The notes beneath the pieces were generated by a model. The model searched no databases. It was given only the letters and a program-made list of their open reading frames with translations, and had not been told where the DNA came from. Positions 1-8,243 of a DNA stretch of 64,000 nucleotides are shown piece after piece. This stretch comes from Hymenobacter gummosus. GTDB taxonomy: Bacteria; Bacteroidota; Bacteroidia; Cytophagales; Hymenobacteraceae. Positions within the stretch are counted from its first letter, which is position 1. The number at the start of each line of letters is the position of its first letter. The position numbers and the translations under genes were made by a program. The stretch spans positions 186,001-250,000 of the forward strand of contig NZ_RXOF01000003.1 in NCBI RefSeq assembly GCF_003970915.1. Direction: 5' to 3'.

Positions 1-1476
1 ACCCTGGTCTTCGGCTTTCCCGGCCGCACCACCGAGTACCTGACCTCCTGGGGCGTCGATGAAACCTACTCGGTATCGGACCCGGCGAAGGTGAAAATCC
101 GCGACACCAAGCTGCGCATCCTCGACGCCGATATGAAGGCTTCGGACAAGGTGCGCATTCAGTACGCGGCCAAGTACGCCTCGCTGGCCAACTACTGGAA
201 GAAGTGGATCGGCGAAATGCGCGGCCTCAAGCGCCTCGACGCGGTGCGCCGCAAGCAGCAGCAGGAGCAGCAGTTCCGCCAGTGGGTGCAGGCCGGCGAC
301 GCCACCCGGCAGGCCAAGTACGGGCAGATTCTGGGGCAGCTGGAGCAGCAGTACCGCACGGTGCGCCCCTACGTGCAGGCCCGCGACTACGTGATGGAAG
401 CCGCCCTGGGCATCGAGCTGCTGACCTACGCCAACGCCATGCAGCAGTACGTGGATCTGGTGAAGGACAAGGCCCCGCAGGCCGAAATCAGCGCGGCGCT
501 GGAGAAGACGCGCCGCGGCACCACCGGCACCTTCCGCAATATCAACATCAGCACCGACCAGAAGGTGGCCGCCGCCCTGCTGCCCATCTACGCCGAAAAC
601 ACGCCCGCCGAGCTGCTGCCCGACCACATCAAGGCCCTGCGCCAGAAGAACACCACGCCCGAAGCCTGGCAGCGCTTCGTGGCCGACCTCTACTCCCGCA
701 GCCGCCTGACCTCGGAGGAAAGCGCCCAGAAAGTGCTCGACGAGGTGGCCAAGGGTAACATCAGCGGCATCCTCAACGACCCGGCCTACCAGCTGGTGGC
801 GCCCATCGTGGCCACCTACCGCCAGAAAGTGCTGCCGACCTACACCCAGGCTCAGGACCAGATTACCCTGCTGCAGCGCACTTACATTGCCGGCCTGCGC
901 GAGCAGCAGCCCCAGCGCAAGTTCTACCCCGACGCCAACTCCACCCTGCGCGTGGCCTACGGGCAAGTAGCCGGCTACCAGCCCGCCGACGGCGTGCAGT
1001 ACGACTACTACACCACCCTCGACGGCATCATGCAGAAGGCCGACCCCACGAACGTGGACTTCGAGGTGCCGCAGCGCCTGGTGGAGCTGTACGAGAAGAA
1101 GGACTACGGCCCCTACGCCGTGAATGGCACGGTGCCGGTGGCTTTTACGGCCACCAACCACACCACCGGCGGCAACTCCGGCTCCCCGGTCATCAACGGC
1201 CGCGGGGAGCTGATCGGCACCAACTTCGACCGCAACTGGGAGGGCACCATGTCGGACCTGATGTACGACCCGGACCGCGTGCGCAACATCACCCTCGACG
1301 TGCGCTACATGCTGTTCGTGGTGGATAAGTACGCCGGGGCCACGCACCTGGTGAAGGAAATGAAGCTGGTGGGCGGCCCCGGCCAGGCTTCGGCCGCCCC
1401 GGCGGCCGGTGACGACAAGAAGGTGAAAAAGCAGAAAGTCAAGGTGAAGCGCGAAAAGGCCGCGGCCGTGAACTAG
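1..1476 (+). CDS. S46 family serine peptidase, DPP11-like (5' end outside window)
   Basis: The frame is open from base 1, so the N-terminal part, including the catalytic His region, is missing; 491 residues are visible. S46 enzymes are exported exopeptidases that release dipeptides from peptide N-termini in the periplasm. The visible part has the family motif VFGFPGRTTEYL near its start and the nucleophile motif GGNSGSP (Ser codon 1177-1179). Eighteen residues after the Ser is Arg (1231-1233, in NFDRNWEG). From memory of Porphyromonas enzymes, Arg there marks DPP11 (Asp/Glu at P1) and Gly marks DPP7, so I infer acidic-residue specificity. The C-terminus is a Lys-rich tail of about 20 residues after an Ala/Pro linker, which is unusual and of unknown role. 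A strong hairpin terminator follows. Confidence 0.93.
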   Translation, partial: TLVFGFPGRTTEYLTSWGVDETYSVSDPAKVKIRDTKLRILDADMKASDKVRIQYAAKYASLANYWKKWIGEMRGLKRLDAVRRKQQQEQQFRQWVQAGDATRQAKYGQILGQLEQQYRTVRPYVQARDYVMEAALGIELLTYANAMQQYVDLVKDKAPQAEISAALEKTRRGTTGTFRNINISTDQKVAAALLPIYAENTPAELLPDHIKALRQKNTTPEAWQRFVADLYSRSRLTSEESAQKVLDEVAKGNISGILNDPAYQLVAPIVATYRQKVLPTYTQAQDQITLLQRTYIAGLREQQPQRKFYPDANSTLRVAYGQVAGYQPADGVQYDYYTTLDGIMQKADPTNVDFEVPQRLVELYEKKDYGPYAVNGTVPVAFTATNHTTGGNSGSPVINGRGELIGTNFDRNWEGTMSDLMYDPDRVRNITLDVRYMLFVVDKYAGATHLVKEMKLVGGPGQASAAPAAGDDKKVKKQKVKVKREKAAAVN

Positions 1477-1497
1477 CCCGCCTTGCCTTGGCCGCCG

Positions 1498-1534
1498 AAA
1501 ACCCGGACCTTGCCCCGCAGGTCCGGGTTTTTCG
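1498..1534 (+). terminator. Rho-independent terminator after the S46 peptidase
   Basis: AAACCCGGACCT pairs with AGGTCCGGGTTT across an 8-base loop and is followed by TTCGTTTTC. It lies 22 bases after the stop codon and before the next start at 1541. Confidence 0.85.
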
Positions 1535-1540
1535 TTTTCT

Positions 1541-2131
1541 ATGTTTTCCGCTGAAGTACTGGCCGAGCTGCAGGAGCTGGTGCGGCGCCTGCCCGGCCTG
1601 ACCACCCTGCGCATCCGCTACACCCGCTCGGCCCTGCTGCTGACCACCAACCTGCCCGACGAAGACGGCTACGCGGGAGTTAGCATGTTCCTGTTTTTTC
1701 TGCTGGCGTTTTGCGCGAGTGGCATTTCCATAGCGGCCATGTACCGGGCCTGGGGCGTGGTGGCCGCCGGCTTGCTCGCCGGGGCCGGGCTGGGCTACCT
1801 GCTGTACCGCATCAACCGCCGGATCAACAACAGCGGGAGTTGGCCGCCGAACTTCATCGTCGATGCCGCTACGCGCCGCCTCACCCTGCCGGCGCCCAGT
1901 ACCTGGTGGACCAAGGCGGCCGCGCCCGAGTTTGGGTTCGAGCAGGTGGCCGATATTCAGGCCCGGCTGCTGTGGACCGATACCGGCTACGGCGAAGGCG
2001 CCGAAGTGACGCTGCGCCTGCGCGGCGGCCACTCCCAACCCATGCTGACTATCAACAGCTACGCCTTTGCCCAGCAGCTGGCCGTGGTGCTGCGGCTGAT
2101 CGTGCACGCACCAGAAGCCGCTGAGGCGTAG
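1541..2131 (+). CDS. hypothetical two-TM membrane protein, tandem paralogue 1
   Basis: 196 residues. The N-terminal segment (about 1-45) is soluble and includes the pattern IRYTRSALLLTT. Two hydrophobic helices follow (about residues 48-68 and 71-88), then a beta-rich C-terminal domain of about 105 residues. I do not recognise a named family. The neighbour at 2156 has the same length, the same opening (MFS..LxxL), the same IRYT motif and the same helix pair, so the two are an old tandem duplication. They are separated by 24 bases and probably co-transcribed. The topology (short soluble head, hairpin of two helices, PH-like tail) suggests a membrane-anchored sensor or scaffold, but that is only inference. 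Confidence 0.75.
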   Translation: MFSAEVLAELQELVRRLPGLTTLRIRYTRSALLLTTNLPDEDGYAGVSMFLFFLLAFCASGISIAAMYRAWGVVAAGLLAGAGLGYLLYRINRRINNSGSWPPNFIVDAATRRLTLPAPSTWWTKAAAPEFGFEQVADIQARLLWTDTGYGEGAEVTLRLRGGHSQPMLTINSYAFAQQLAVVLRLIVHAPEAAEA

Positions 2132-2155
2132 GTTTGCCGTCTTAGCCCCTTTTCC

Positions 2156-2752
2156 GTGTTTTCGCCCGCTCAGCTGCAGCAATTGCGCGTCCTCAGCGCG
2201 GAGGCCGCCCGGCGCAGCTCCATCCTGATTCGCTACACCTCCACCGAGCTGCGCATCACCGCCGACGTGGAGGCCGCCCTGGGGGCCGAGGAAGGCACGG
2301 CCGTGGCCTATGCCTTTGGCCTGTTTGGCGTAGTTGTGTCCCTGATTGGAGCCATGAGCGCGGCCTGGTGGGTGGTGGGCAGCGGCCTGCTGCTGGCGGC
2401 GGGCCCCGTGGTGCTGGGCCGCTACCTGCTGAAAGCTAACCGCCCCGCCCTGCAACGCCCGCCCGACGTGGTGCTGGATACCGGTCGCGGACAGTTGCGC
2501 GTGGGCCCGGCCGCCGCGGGCGCCCCGCTGCCAACGTACCCGCTGAGCAGCATCACCGCCCTGCGCCTGGTGCTGCTGCCGCCGCTACGGCGCTCCGGGG
2601 GTGCGGTGGAGCAGGCCCGGCTCGAAGTGGCGGTGCACGGCGCGTACCGGCCGCTGCTGCGCGTGGAGCAGCACGCCGTGGCCCGGCAGCTGGTGGCCCT
2701 GCTCGGGCAGCTGCTGGCGGCCCCGGTTGAAACAGCGGCGGCGCCCCAATAA
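2156..2752 (+). CDS. hypothetical two-TM membrane protein, tandem paralogue 2
   Basis: 198 residues from a GTG start, chosen because GTG-TTT-TCG gives MFS, the same opening as the paralogue at 1541. The layout matches: soluble head with LIRYTSTELRIT, two hydrophobic helices (about residues 58-78 and 80-98), then a domain beginning PPDVVLDTGRGQLRVGP. The C-terminus ends in an Ala/Pro-rich stretch. It converges on the phosphoesterase gene, whose stop is only 12 bases away. No function can be assigned; the pair is diverged enough that both copies are probably retained under selection. Confidence 0.75.
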   Translation: MFSPAQLQQLRVLSAEAARRSSILIRYTSTELRITADVEAALGAEEGTAVAYAFGLFGVVVSLIGAMSAAWWVVGSGLLLAAGPVVLGRYLLKANRPALQRPPDVVLDTGRGQLRVGPAAAGAPLPTYPLSSITALRLVLLPPLRRSGGAVEQARLEVAVHGAYRPLLRVEQHAVARQLVALLGQLLAAPVETAAAPQ

Positions 2753-2763
2753 GGTGCCGACTT

Positions 2764-4176
2764 TCAGCGCCGGGCCAGCCGCTGCTGCAGCCGCTGACCG
2801 CCCACCTGCACGGTGGCCAGGTACAGGCCCGCCGCCAGCCGCGGCAGCAGCACCAGGTGGTTGGGACCGGGCTGCACCGGCTGCTCGGCCTGCCACACCA
2901 CCCGGCCCAGGTCGTCGGTGAGGGTGAGCGTGGCGGTGGCAGCCCCGGCCGCGGTGATGTCGACGGCCAGCTCCTGCTCGAAGGGGTTCGGGTACGTGCT
3001 CAGGGCCAGCGGCAGGGCCTCGAAGCGCACCGGTACCGGCCCGAAGTACGCCGGCGGCCCCTGCTCGTCGTCCTGCCGCAGCCGGTAGTAGCGCAGGCCC
3101 AGCTTGCCCGGCGCCGCGTCGGTGAAGCTGTAGCGGCGCGGCGTGGTGCTGGTCGGCGTCGGGCTGGCCACGAAGCCGATTTCGCGGAAGCTGCGCCCGT
3201 CGGCCGATACTTCCACCCCGAACCCGCGGCAGTGCTGCTCCTGGGCCGTGGTCCACGTCAGCACCGCCGCCGCGCCCTCGCGCCGGGCGGCCAGGGCCGT
3301 CAGCGTCACCGGCAGCGGCGCGGCGCGCAGCAGGGTGTGCGCGTCGATGAGCTGCCCGGTGCGGGTGTAGAACTGCATCGACAGCGTGGTGGCGGAGGCG
3401 TTGAGCAGCATGGCCCCGTAGTCGGCCGCGTAGAGGGCCTGGGTGTAGGGCCCCGGCTGCCCGATGCCGTAGAGGCTGCGCCCGCCCAGCCCGTTCACGA
3501 TGTAGGGCAGCCCGTCCACCGTCAGCCGCTCGTAGTGGTGGTTGTGCCCGGCCATGACCAGCGAGGCGCCCCAGGCCTTGAAGGGCCACTGCATCGTGGC
3601 AATGTTGCCGTACTGGCCCGAAGAGTAGGGCGCGTGGTGGAAGTACACGATTTTCCAGGGCTTGGTGGACGCCGCCAGCCGCTGCTGCAGCCACTGGGCC
3701 TGCGCGGAGGTGCTGCTCACCCCGTCGGGCTCGTGGGCGTCGCTGTCGAGCACGAAGAAGTGCACGTTGCCCCGCACGAAGTCGTAGTACCGCTCGTTGC
3801 CGGGCAGGGCGAAGAAGCTCAGGTAGCCCTGGGCGTTGGCCGTGGCCCAGTCGTGGTTGCCGAGGCAGGGGAAGAAGCGGTTTTCATGGCCGGGCGAAGC
3901 GGCCCCGTAGCCGCCGCTGTAGGGGTAGATAAACTGGTGGTAGTACTGCCCGATGTTCTGGTCGATGGTGCTGGCCTCCCCCCACTCGTAGTTGTTGTCG
4001 CCCATCGTGATGATGAACTCAGGGTTCCAGCCCGCCACCATCGTAGCCACCTCCCGCTCCGGCGCGCCGGCCAAGCCAAAGTCGCCGATGCAGGCGAAAC
4101 GCTGGGCCCGGGCCGCAAACCCACCGCCGCCGCTGACCATCATCAGCCCGCAAACCGCTGCCGTGCTCCACTTCAT
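2764..4176 (-). CDS. secreted metallophosphoesterase with T9SS type-A sorting domain
   Basis: 470 residues. The start is set at the ATG giving MKWSTAAV, which yields a clean signal peptide; an upstream in-frame ATG (4203) would put charged residues before it. The calcineurin-like dimetal site is complete: GDFG, GDNNYEWG, GNHD, an FHH motif and GHNHHYER. This resembles purple acid phosphatase or alkaline-phosphatase-like esterases acting on phosphomonoesters outside the cell. A beta-sandwich segment follows (about residues 290-380). The last 75 residues form a type-A sorting domain (LSTYPNPFEQEL ... GLYLATVQ ... QRLARR), so the protein should cross the outer membrane by the type IX system. It is transcribed away from the amidohydrolase at 4324. 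Confidence 0.92.
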   Translation of the reverse strand: MKWSTAAVCGLMMVSGGGGFAARAQRFACIGDFGLAGAPEREVATMVAGWNPEFIITMGDNNYEWGEASTIDQNIGQYYHQFIYPYSGGYGAASPGHENRFFPCLGNHDWATANAQGYLSFFALPGNERYYDFVRGNVHFFVLDSDAHEPDGVSSTSAQAQWLQQRLAASTKPWKIVYFHHAPYSSGQYGNIATMQWPFKAWGASLVMAGHNHHYERLTVDGLPYIVNGLGGRSLYGIGQPGPYTQALYAADYGAMLLNASATTLSMQFYTRTGQLIDAHTLLRAAPLPVTLTALAARREGAAAVLTWTTAQEQHCRGFGVEVSADGRSFREIGFVASPTPTSTTPRRYSFTDAAPGKLGLRYYRLRQDDEQGPPAYFGPVPVRFEALPLALSTYPNPFEQELAVDITAAGAATATLTLTDDLGRVVWQAEQPVQPGPNHLVLLPRLAAGLYLATVQVGGQRLQQRLARR

Positions 4177-4323
4177 GCGCCTATCTGGTTGAATTAATAC
4201 CATGCTCTTGATAAATATAGTACAATTAATTATTAATTAAAATCTATAAACACATTGATTGCTGCCCTATGCAGGAGCTTATCAGGCTGGTGCCGGGCAA
4301 GCATTTGTCGGCTAGCTTGCGGC
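4177..4323. promoter_or_regulatory. AT-rich divergent intergenic region
   Basis: 147 bases between two divergent starts. The central part (about 4205-4250) is strikingly AT-rich (AATTAATTATTAATTAAAA) in a GC-rich genome and probably holds promoters for both genes. I could not fix a convincing -33/-7 pair on either strand. Confidence 0.4.
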
Positions 4324-5613
4324 ATGATTCACCGACTGCTTGCGCGCTGTTTACTTGGCGGCCTCTGCCTGCTGGCGGGCCCCGCCCCGGCCCAATCGGC
4401 CCCACCGGCCGCCTGGCTGCTGCAGCCCGCAGCCGTGTTCGACGGCCAGGCCCTGCACCCGGGCTGGGCGGTGCTGGTAGAGGGCAGCCGCATCAAAGCC
4501 GTGGGTCCCGCCGCCCAGCTGTCCGCCCCCGCTGGGGCCCAAGTGCTGCCCCTGCCCGGCCTGACGCTGCTGCCGGGCCTCATCGAGGGGCACTCCCACC
4601 TGCTGCTGCACCCCTACAACGAAACCAGCTGGGACGACCAGGTGCTGCGCGAGTCGCAGGCGCTGCGGGTGGCCCGGGCCACCGAGCACGCCCGCCGCAC
4701 CCTGCAGGCCGGCTTCACCACCGCCCGCGACCTGGGCACCGAGGGCGCCGACTACGCCGACGTGGGCCTGAAGCAGGCCATCGAGCAGGGCATCATCCCC
4801 GGCCCCCGCCTGCTCATCGCGACCCGCGCCCTGGTGGCTACCGGCTGCTACGGACCCAAGCTCAGCCCCGAGGTGGCGGTGCCCCAGGGCGCCCAGGAAG
4901 TCAGCGGCGTCGACGAAATCATCCGGGCCGTGCGCGAGCAGGTGGGCCGCGGCGCCGACGTGGTGAAGGTCTACGCCGACTACCGGCTTAGCGCCGGCGG
5001 GCCGGCCGTGCCCACCTTTTCGCAGGACGAGCTCAGCGTGCTGGTGGCCACGGCCCGGGGGCTAGGCCGGCCGGTGGTGGCCCACGCCTCCACGCCCGAG
5101 GGCATGCGCCGCGCCACCCTGGCCGGCGTCGAAACCATCGAGCACGGCGACCAGGGCACGGCGGAAGTATTCCGGCTGATGAAGCAGCGCGGGGTGGCCC
5201 TCTGCCCCACCGTGGCCGCCGGCGACGCCATCCTGCAGTACCGCGGCTGGCGCAAGGGCCAGGACGCCGAGCCGGAGCGCATCAGCCAGAAAAAAGCCAG
5301 CGTGGCGGCTGCCCACAAAGCCGGCGTCAGCCTGGTCGTGGGCGGCGACGTGGGCGTATTCCCGCACGGCGACAACGTGCGCGAACTGGAGCTGCTGGTG
5401 CGCGAGTACGGCCTCACGCCGCTGGAAGTGCTGCGCGGCGCCACCAGCGGCAACGCCCGCCTGCTGCACCTGCCCGACCGCGGTCAGGTACAGCCCGGTC
5501 TGCTCGCCGACCTCGTGGCCGTACCCGGCGACCCAACGCAGGACGTGGGCGCCCTGCGGCGGGTGCAGTGGGTGATGAAGGGCGGGGTGGTGATTAAGGG
5601 ATTAAGGGATTAA
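4324..5613 (+). CDS. secreted amidohydrolase (imidazolonepropionase-like)
   Basis: 429 residues from ATG 4324 (MIHRLLAR...), which begins a signal peptide ending near AQSAPP; a longer frame upstream has no signal peptide. The composite-domain amidohydrolase fold carries all expected metal ligands: GHSHLLLH (HxH), VVKVYADY (bridging Lys), VVAHAST, TIEHGDQ and the terminal Asp in GGDVGVF. This subgroup is usually annotated imidazolonepropionase-like or Xaa-Pro dipeptidase-like and hydrolyses amide or peptide bonds; export argues against a role in histidine catabolism. The C-terminus is set by a GATTAAGG tandem repeat whose third copy contains the stop codon, so the last four or five residues are repeat-derived. 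Confidence 0.9.
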   Translation: MIHRLLARCLLGGLCLLAGPAPAQSAPPAAWLLQPAAVFDGQALHPGWAVLVEGSRIKAVGPAAQLSAPAGAQVLPLPGLTLLPGLIEGHSHLLLHPYNETSWDDQVLRESQALRVARATEHARRTLQAGFTTARDLGTEGADYADVGLKQAIEQGIIPGPRLLIATRALVATGCYGPKLSPEVAVPQGAQEVSGVDEIIRAVREQVGRGADVVKVYADYRLSAGGPAVPTFSQDELSVLVATARGLGRPVVAHASTPEGMRRATLAGVETIEHGDQGTAEVFRLMKQRGVALCPTVAAGDAILQYRGWRKGQDAEPERISQKKASVAAAHKAGVSLVVGGDVGVFPHGDNVRELELLVREYGLTPLEVLRGATSGNARLLHLPDRGQVQPGLLADLVAVPGDPTQDVGALRRVQWVMKGGVVIKGLRD

Positions 5614-5631
5614 GGGATTAAGGGATTAAGG
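5592..5631. repeat. five perfect GATTAAGG tandem repeats across a stop codon
   Basis: Five contiguous copies of the 8-mer GATTAAGG. The amidohydrolase stop (5611-5613) lies inside copy three. Because 8 is not a multiple of 3, every frame reaches GAT-TAA after at most a few residues, so gain or loss of copies changes only the C-terminal tail. Confidence 0.9.
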
Positions 5632-5664
5632 CGTACTGCCTGCTGCGAGTTGAGTTTCGCCCGC

Positions 5665-5840
5665 AGCCGCGTAGCGGCGCCATGTTGGTAGACCTGACGG
5701 GCGTAAAACGGATGAGCTGCAGCGCAGCGACATGGCATTGCGGACGTCCACGCGTCCCGGCCAATACCGTGTTGCTGCGCTGCAGCTCATCCTGTTCCGT
5801 TGCGGGAACAATTCTACCAATATGGCGCCGCTACGCGGCT
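5665..5840. repeat. nested palindromic element, family A
   Basis: The 28-bp outer arms (5665-5692 and 5813-5840) begin AGCCGCGTAGCGGCGCCA and pair with one mismatch. Perfect 19-bp inner arms lie at 5710-5728 and 5774-5792 (core GAGCTGCAGCGCAGC). The same outer terminus occurs at 38333-38490 with unrelated interior arms, which shows a dispersed family. It fills the space between two convergent genes. No protein is encoded; small frames across it are by-products of symmetry. Confidence 0.85.
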
Positions 5841-5874
5841 GAGGGCGACATTTAGCTTGTCACTTATCACCTAA

Positions 5875-6636
5875 TCACCCCATTTCCACGCCCAGCGCCT
5901 TGAGCTGGTCGGCGTACTTGTCGTAGATGACCCGCAAATCGGCGCCGTGCTTTTCGGCGTCCACGCCGATGCTCACGTTGGCGCGGTGGAAGCGGTGCAG
6001 GTGGCTCAGGTGCGGGCAGATGACGGGCAGGTGCCCGGCCAGCAGGAAGCGCACGTAGAGGTCCAGGTCCTCGGCCATGCGCAGCTGCTCGTCGTAGCCC
6101 CCCACCTCGTCGAAGAGCTGGCGGCTGTAGCACACGTTGCCCTGAATGAAGTGCTCGGCCCGGAAAATGGCCCGCAGCATGTCGGCCGGCGTGTCGAAGC
6201 GCCAGGCGTAGTAATCCTCGCCGGGCAGGTAGCGGCGCTCCTCGTCCACGCGCAGGAAGTCGGCCACCAGCCACTGCTTGCCGGGGTTGGCCTCAATCTG
6301 GGCGCCGTAGTGGTAGAGGCAGCGCTGCAGCAGCAGGTCGTCGTCGTCGAGGGGCACCAGCCAGGCCTGGGCGTCGGTCTGGCGGATAAGCTGGTTGCGG
6401 GCGGGGCCGGGCAGCAGGCGCTCGGGGCCCGGGTGCTGCCAAGTGCGGATGGGCGGCCCCTCCCAGCCGGCGGTTTCGCCCAGGTAGGCGGCCGTGTCGT
6501 CGGTGCAGGCGTTGTCGAGGATGAGGTGCTCGTACTGGGCATCGAGCGGGGCCAGCACGCTGGCGCGCACGCTCTGCACGGCTTCGGGCAGGAAAGCGGC
6601 CCGGTTGTGCGTGGGGGTGATGACGGCGAATTGCAT
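5875..6636 (-). CDS. family 2 glycosyltransferase
   Basis: 253 residues from the ATG giving MQFAVITPTHNRAAF, the standard GT2 opening; an upstream ATG would add an unrelated head. The GT-A nucleotide-sugar fold is clear: ITPTHNR, ILDNACTDDTAAYL, then LVPLDDDDLLLQ, where the DDD cluster is the metal/UDP site. Further on are GGYDEQLRMAEDLDLYVR, the usual acceptor-side motif with the catalytic ED, and LHRFHRANVS. It is probably a cytoplasmic enzyme adding a sugar to a surface glycan. No other glycan gene is adjacent, so it acts as an orphan here. The acceptor cannot be predicted. Confidence 0.88.
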   Translation of the reverse strand: MQFAVITPTHNRAAFLPEAVQSVRASVLAPLDAQYEHLILDNACTDDTAAYLGETAGWEGPPIRTWQHPGPERLLPGPARNQLIRQTDAQAWLVPLDDDDLLLQRCLYHYGAQIEANPGKQWLVADFLRVDEERRYLPGEDYYAWRFDTPADMLRAIFRAEHFIQGNVCYSRQLFDEVGGYDEQLRMAEDLDLYVRFLLAGHLPVICPHLSHLHRFHRANVSIGVDAEKHGADLRVIYDKYADQLKALGVEMG

Positions 6637-6748
6637 ATGGCTGCTTGTTCGGCTTGCAGCCAAAAAAAGTTACCTTCCCCGGGCTACTGCCAACTTTCCG
6701 TGCGGCGGCGGCGTTTACCGGCCAACTCCCATTTGCCCCCACTCCTTT

Positions 6749-7048
6749 ATGGGCCTGTACGTTGTCACGCTCCGCTTCCCCGAGGCCTTCGACGAAGAAT
6801 TTGTGGCCTTGATTCCGCGCCATCGGGCGTTTATCAACAACCTCATCGAAGAAAACATCATCCTCTCCTACGCCATCAGCGCCGACCGCTCCCGCGGCTG
6901 GGTCACCATGTACGGGGCCTCGGCCGAAAGCGTGCAGGGCGTGGTCGAGCAGTTTCCCCTGTTCCGCTTCCTGCGCCAGGTCGAAGTCGACGAGCTGTTC
7001 GTGTTCGACAGCACGGCCACGCGCCTGCCCAAAATCAGCCTGAACTAA
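6749..7048 (+). CDS. small YCII/muconolactone-isomerase-like protein
   Basis: 99 residues from ATG 6749 (MGLYVVTLRFPEAFDEEF); the reading frame continues upstream but loses protein character there. The ferredoxin-like alpha/beta pattern (VVTLRFP, VALIPRHRAFINNLIEENIILSYAIS, GWVTMYGASAESVQGVVEQFP) resembles YCII-related and muconolactone delta-isomerase-type dimeric barrels. The length is typical of that group. The N-terminal strand is followed by a helix containing a conserved-looking HR pair. Role unknown; such proteins are often small-molecule isomerases or binding proteins. The gap to the next gene is 54 bases in the same direction, so the two may be co-transcribed. Confidence 0.7.
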   Translation: MGLYVVTLRFPEAFDEEFVALIPRHRAFINNLIEENIILSYAISADRSRGWVTMYGASAESVQGVVEQFPLFRFLRQVEVDELFVFDSTATRLPKISLN

Positions 7049-7102
7049 GCCCCGCCGGCTTCCGGCCCGTCGCTTTTCTCCACTCTTGAGCTTTCCGCCC
7101 GC

Positions 7103-7981
7103 ATGATTTCCCCGCTGCTCTGGCCGCTACGCCTGCTCGCGCTGCTGCACCCGGCCACCGCACCGCCCCCTGCCCCCCAGCCCGCCCTGGCCGTGGCTCC
7201 CCCCGCCGAAACGCCCACCGTGGACGTGCTGCTCAACCGCCTGGGCACCACCATCGGCAAGCTGCAGACCCTGCGCTGCACCGTAAAGGCCACCGAGCGG
7301 CACCCCGACGGCTACCAGCCGGCCCGCACGCTGATGAAGCTGGCTTTCAACCCGCTGCGCATCTATTTGCGCAATCAGAAGGGCATCGAGGTGCTCTACG
7401 TGGAGGGCCAGAACAACGGCGACGCCTGGGTGTACCCGGCCAAGTTTCCCTACGTCACCGTCAGCCTCGACCCCAACGGCGCCCTCATGCACCGCAGCCA
7501 GCACCACTCCGTGCTCGATGCGGGCTACGGCGTCATTGCCGATTTGATCCGGGTGCCGCCGCAGCGCTCCGAGGCCTACCGCCGCTCCTTCCGCTACCAG
7601 GGCGACACCACCATTCAGGGCCGCCCCTGCTACCTGCTCCGCTCCGATTTTCCGCAGTTCAAGTACGTAACCTACAAAACCACCGGGGGCGAGACGGCGG
7701 CCAAGATTGCCGAGCGGTTCGGCTGCGGCGAGTTTCGCATTGCCCAGCGCAACGACCTCGGCTACGAGGACGTGCTGCCCGAGGGCAAGACGCTGCAGGT
7801 GCCCAACGCCTACGGCCGCCGCACCATCCTCTGCGTCGACCAGAAAATGATGCTGCCCCTGGCCGTGGCCGTGTGGGATGATAAAGGCCTATTCGAGTCG
7901 TTCGAGTTTTCGCAGGTCGTGGCCAACCAGCCCATCCCCGCGGCGGAATTCACCAAGGAGTTTCCGGGGTATAAATTCTAG
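7103..7981 (+). CDS. exported DUF1571 protein with an embedded LysM module
   Basis: 292 residues. It has a hydrophobic signal-like N-terminus (LLWPLRLLALLHP) followed by a Pro/Ala linker. From about residue 45 it matches the DUF1571 pattern (TLRCTVKATERHPDGY ... LMKLAFNPLRIYLRN ... GDAWVYPAKFPY). These beta-rich lipocalin/LolA-like proteins sit in the periplasm. Between about residues 190 and 232 the sequence reads like a LysM (YKTTGGETAAKIAERFGC ... LPEGKTLQVPNAYGRR), inserted before the closing beta strands (VDQKMMLPLAVAVWDDKGLFESFEF). A peptidoglycan-binding module inside a LolA-like fold suggests a cell-wall-docked lipid or polymer carrier; that is inference. Confidence 0.85.
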   Translation: MISPLLWPLRLLALLHPATAPPPAPQPALAVAPPAETPTVDVLLNRLGTTIGKLQTLRCTVKATERHPDGYQPARTLMKLAFNPLRIYLRNQKGIEVLYVEGQNNGDAWVYPAKFPYVTVSLDPNGALMHRSQHHSVLDAGYGVIADLIRVPPQRSEAYRRSFRYQGDTTIQGRPCYLLRSDFPQFKYVTYKTTGGETAAKIAERFGCGEFRIAQRNDLGYEDVLPEGKTLQVPNAYGRRTILCVDQKMMLPLAVAVWDDKGLFESFEFSQVVANQPIPAAEFTKEFPGYKF

Positions 7982-7993
7982 GACGGAAACACT

Positions 7994-8227
7994 GGCAGTC
8001 ATTGCGAGGCGTAGCCGCGGCAACCGTAGGAAGGCGTAGCCAATCTTTCCTCTCGCGGTACGACGCCCCAACTCGCAGAAACCCAAAAACCGTCAGCACG
8101 AAAACGGCACCGCCCGAAACCAGCAGGTGGTTTCGGGCAGTGTTTGTTGTTTTGTCGGCAGGGATTGTAGCGGCAGCACGTTGACCAAGACCGATTGCTT
8201 CGGCTGCGCCTCGCAATGACTGCCACT
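7994..8227. repeat. nested palindromic element, family C (TCATTGCGAGG type)
   Basis: The outer arms GGCAGTCATTGCGAGGCG (from 7994) and its complement (ending near 8224) extend imperfectly through an AGCCG..GCAA..CG segment, about 30 bp in all. An inner hairpin CCGAAACCA / TGGTTTCGG lies near 8113-8136. The TCATTGCGAG terminus is a dispersed bacterial repeat type. It occupies the whole gap between the convergent DUF1571 and SDR genes. Confidence 0.8.
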
Positions 8228-8243
8228 CGCACCGGCGCAGGAC

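Noticed and set aside
5626-5820. Small minus-strand frame in the gap after the amidohydrolase
   Set aside because: Lies entirely within a palindromic element; the open frame follows from its symmetry.
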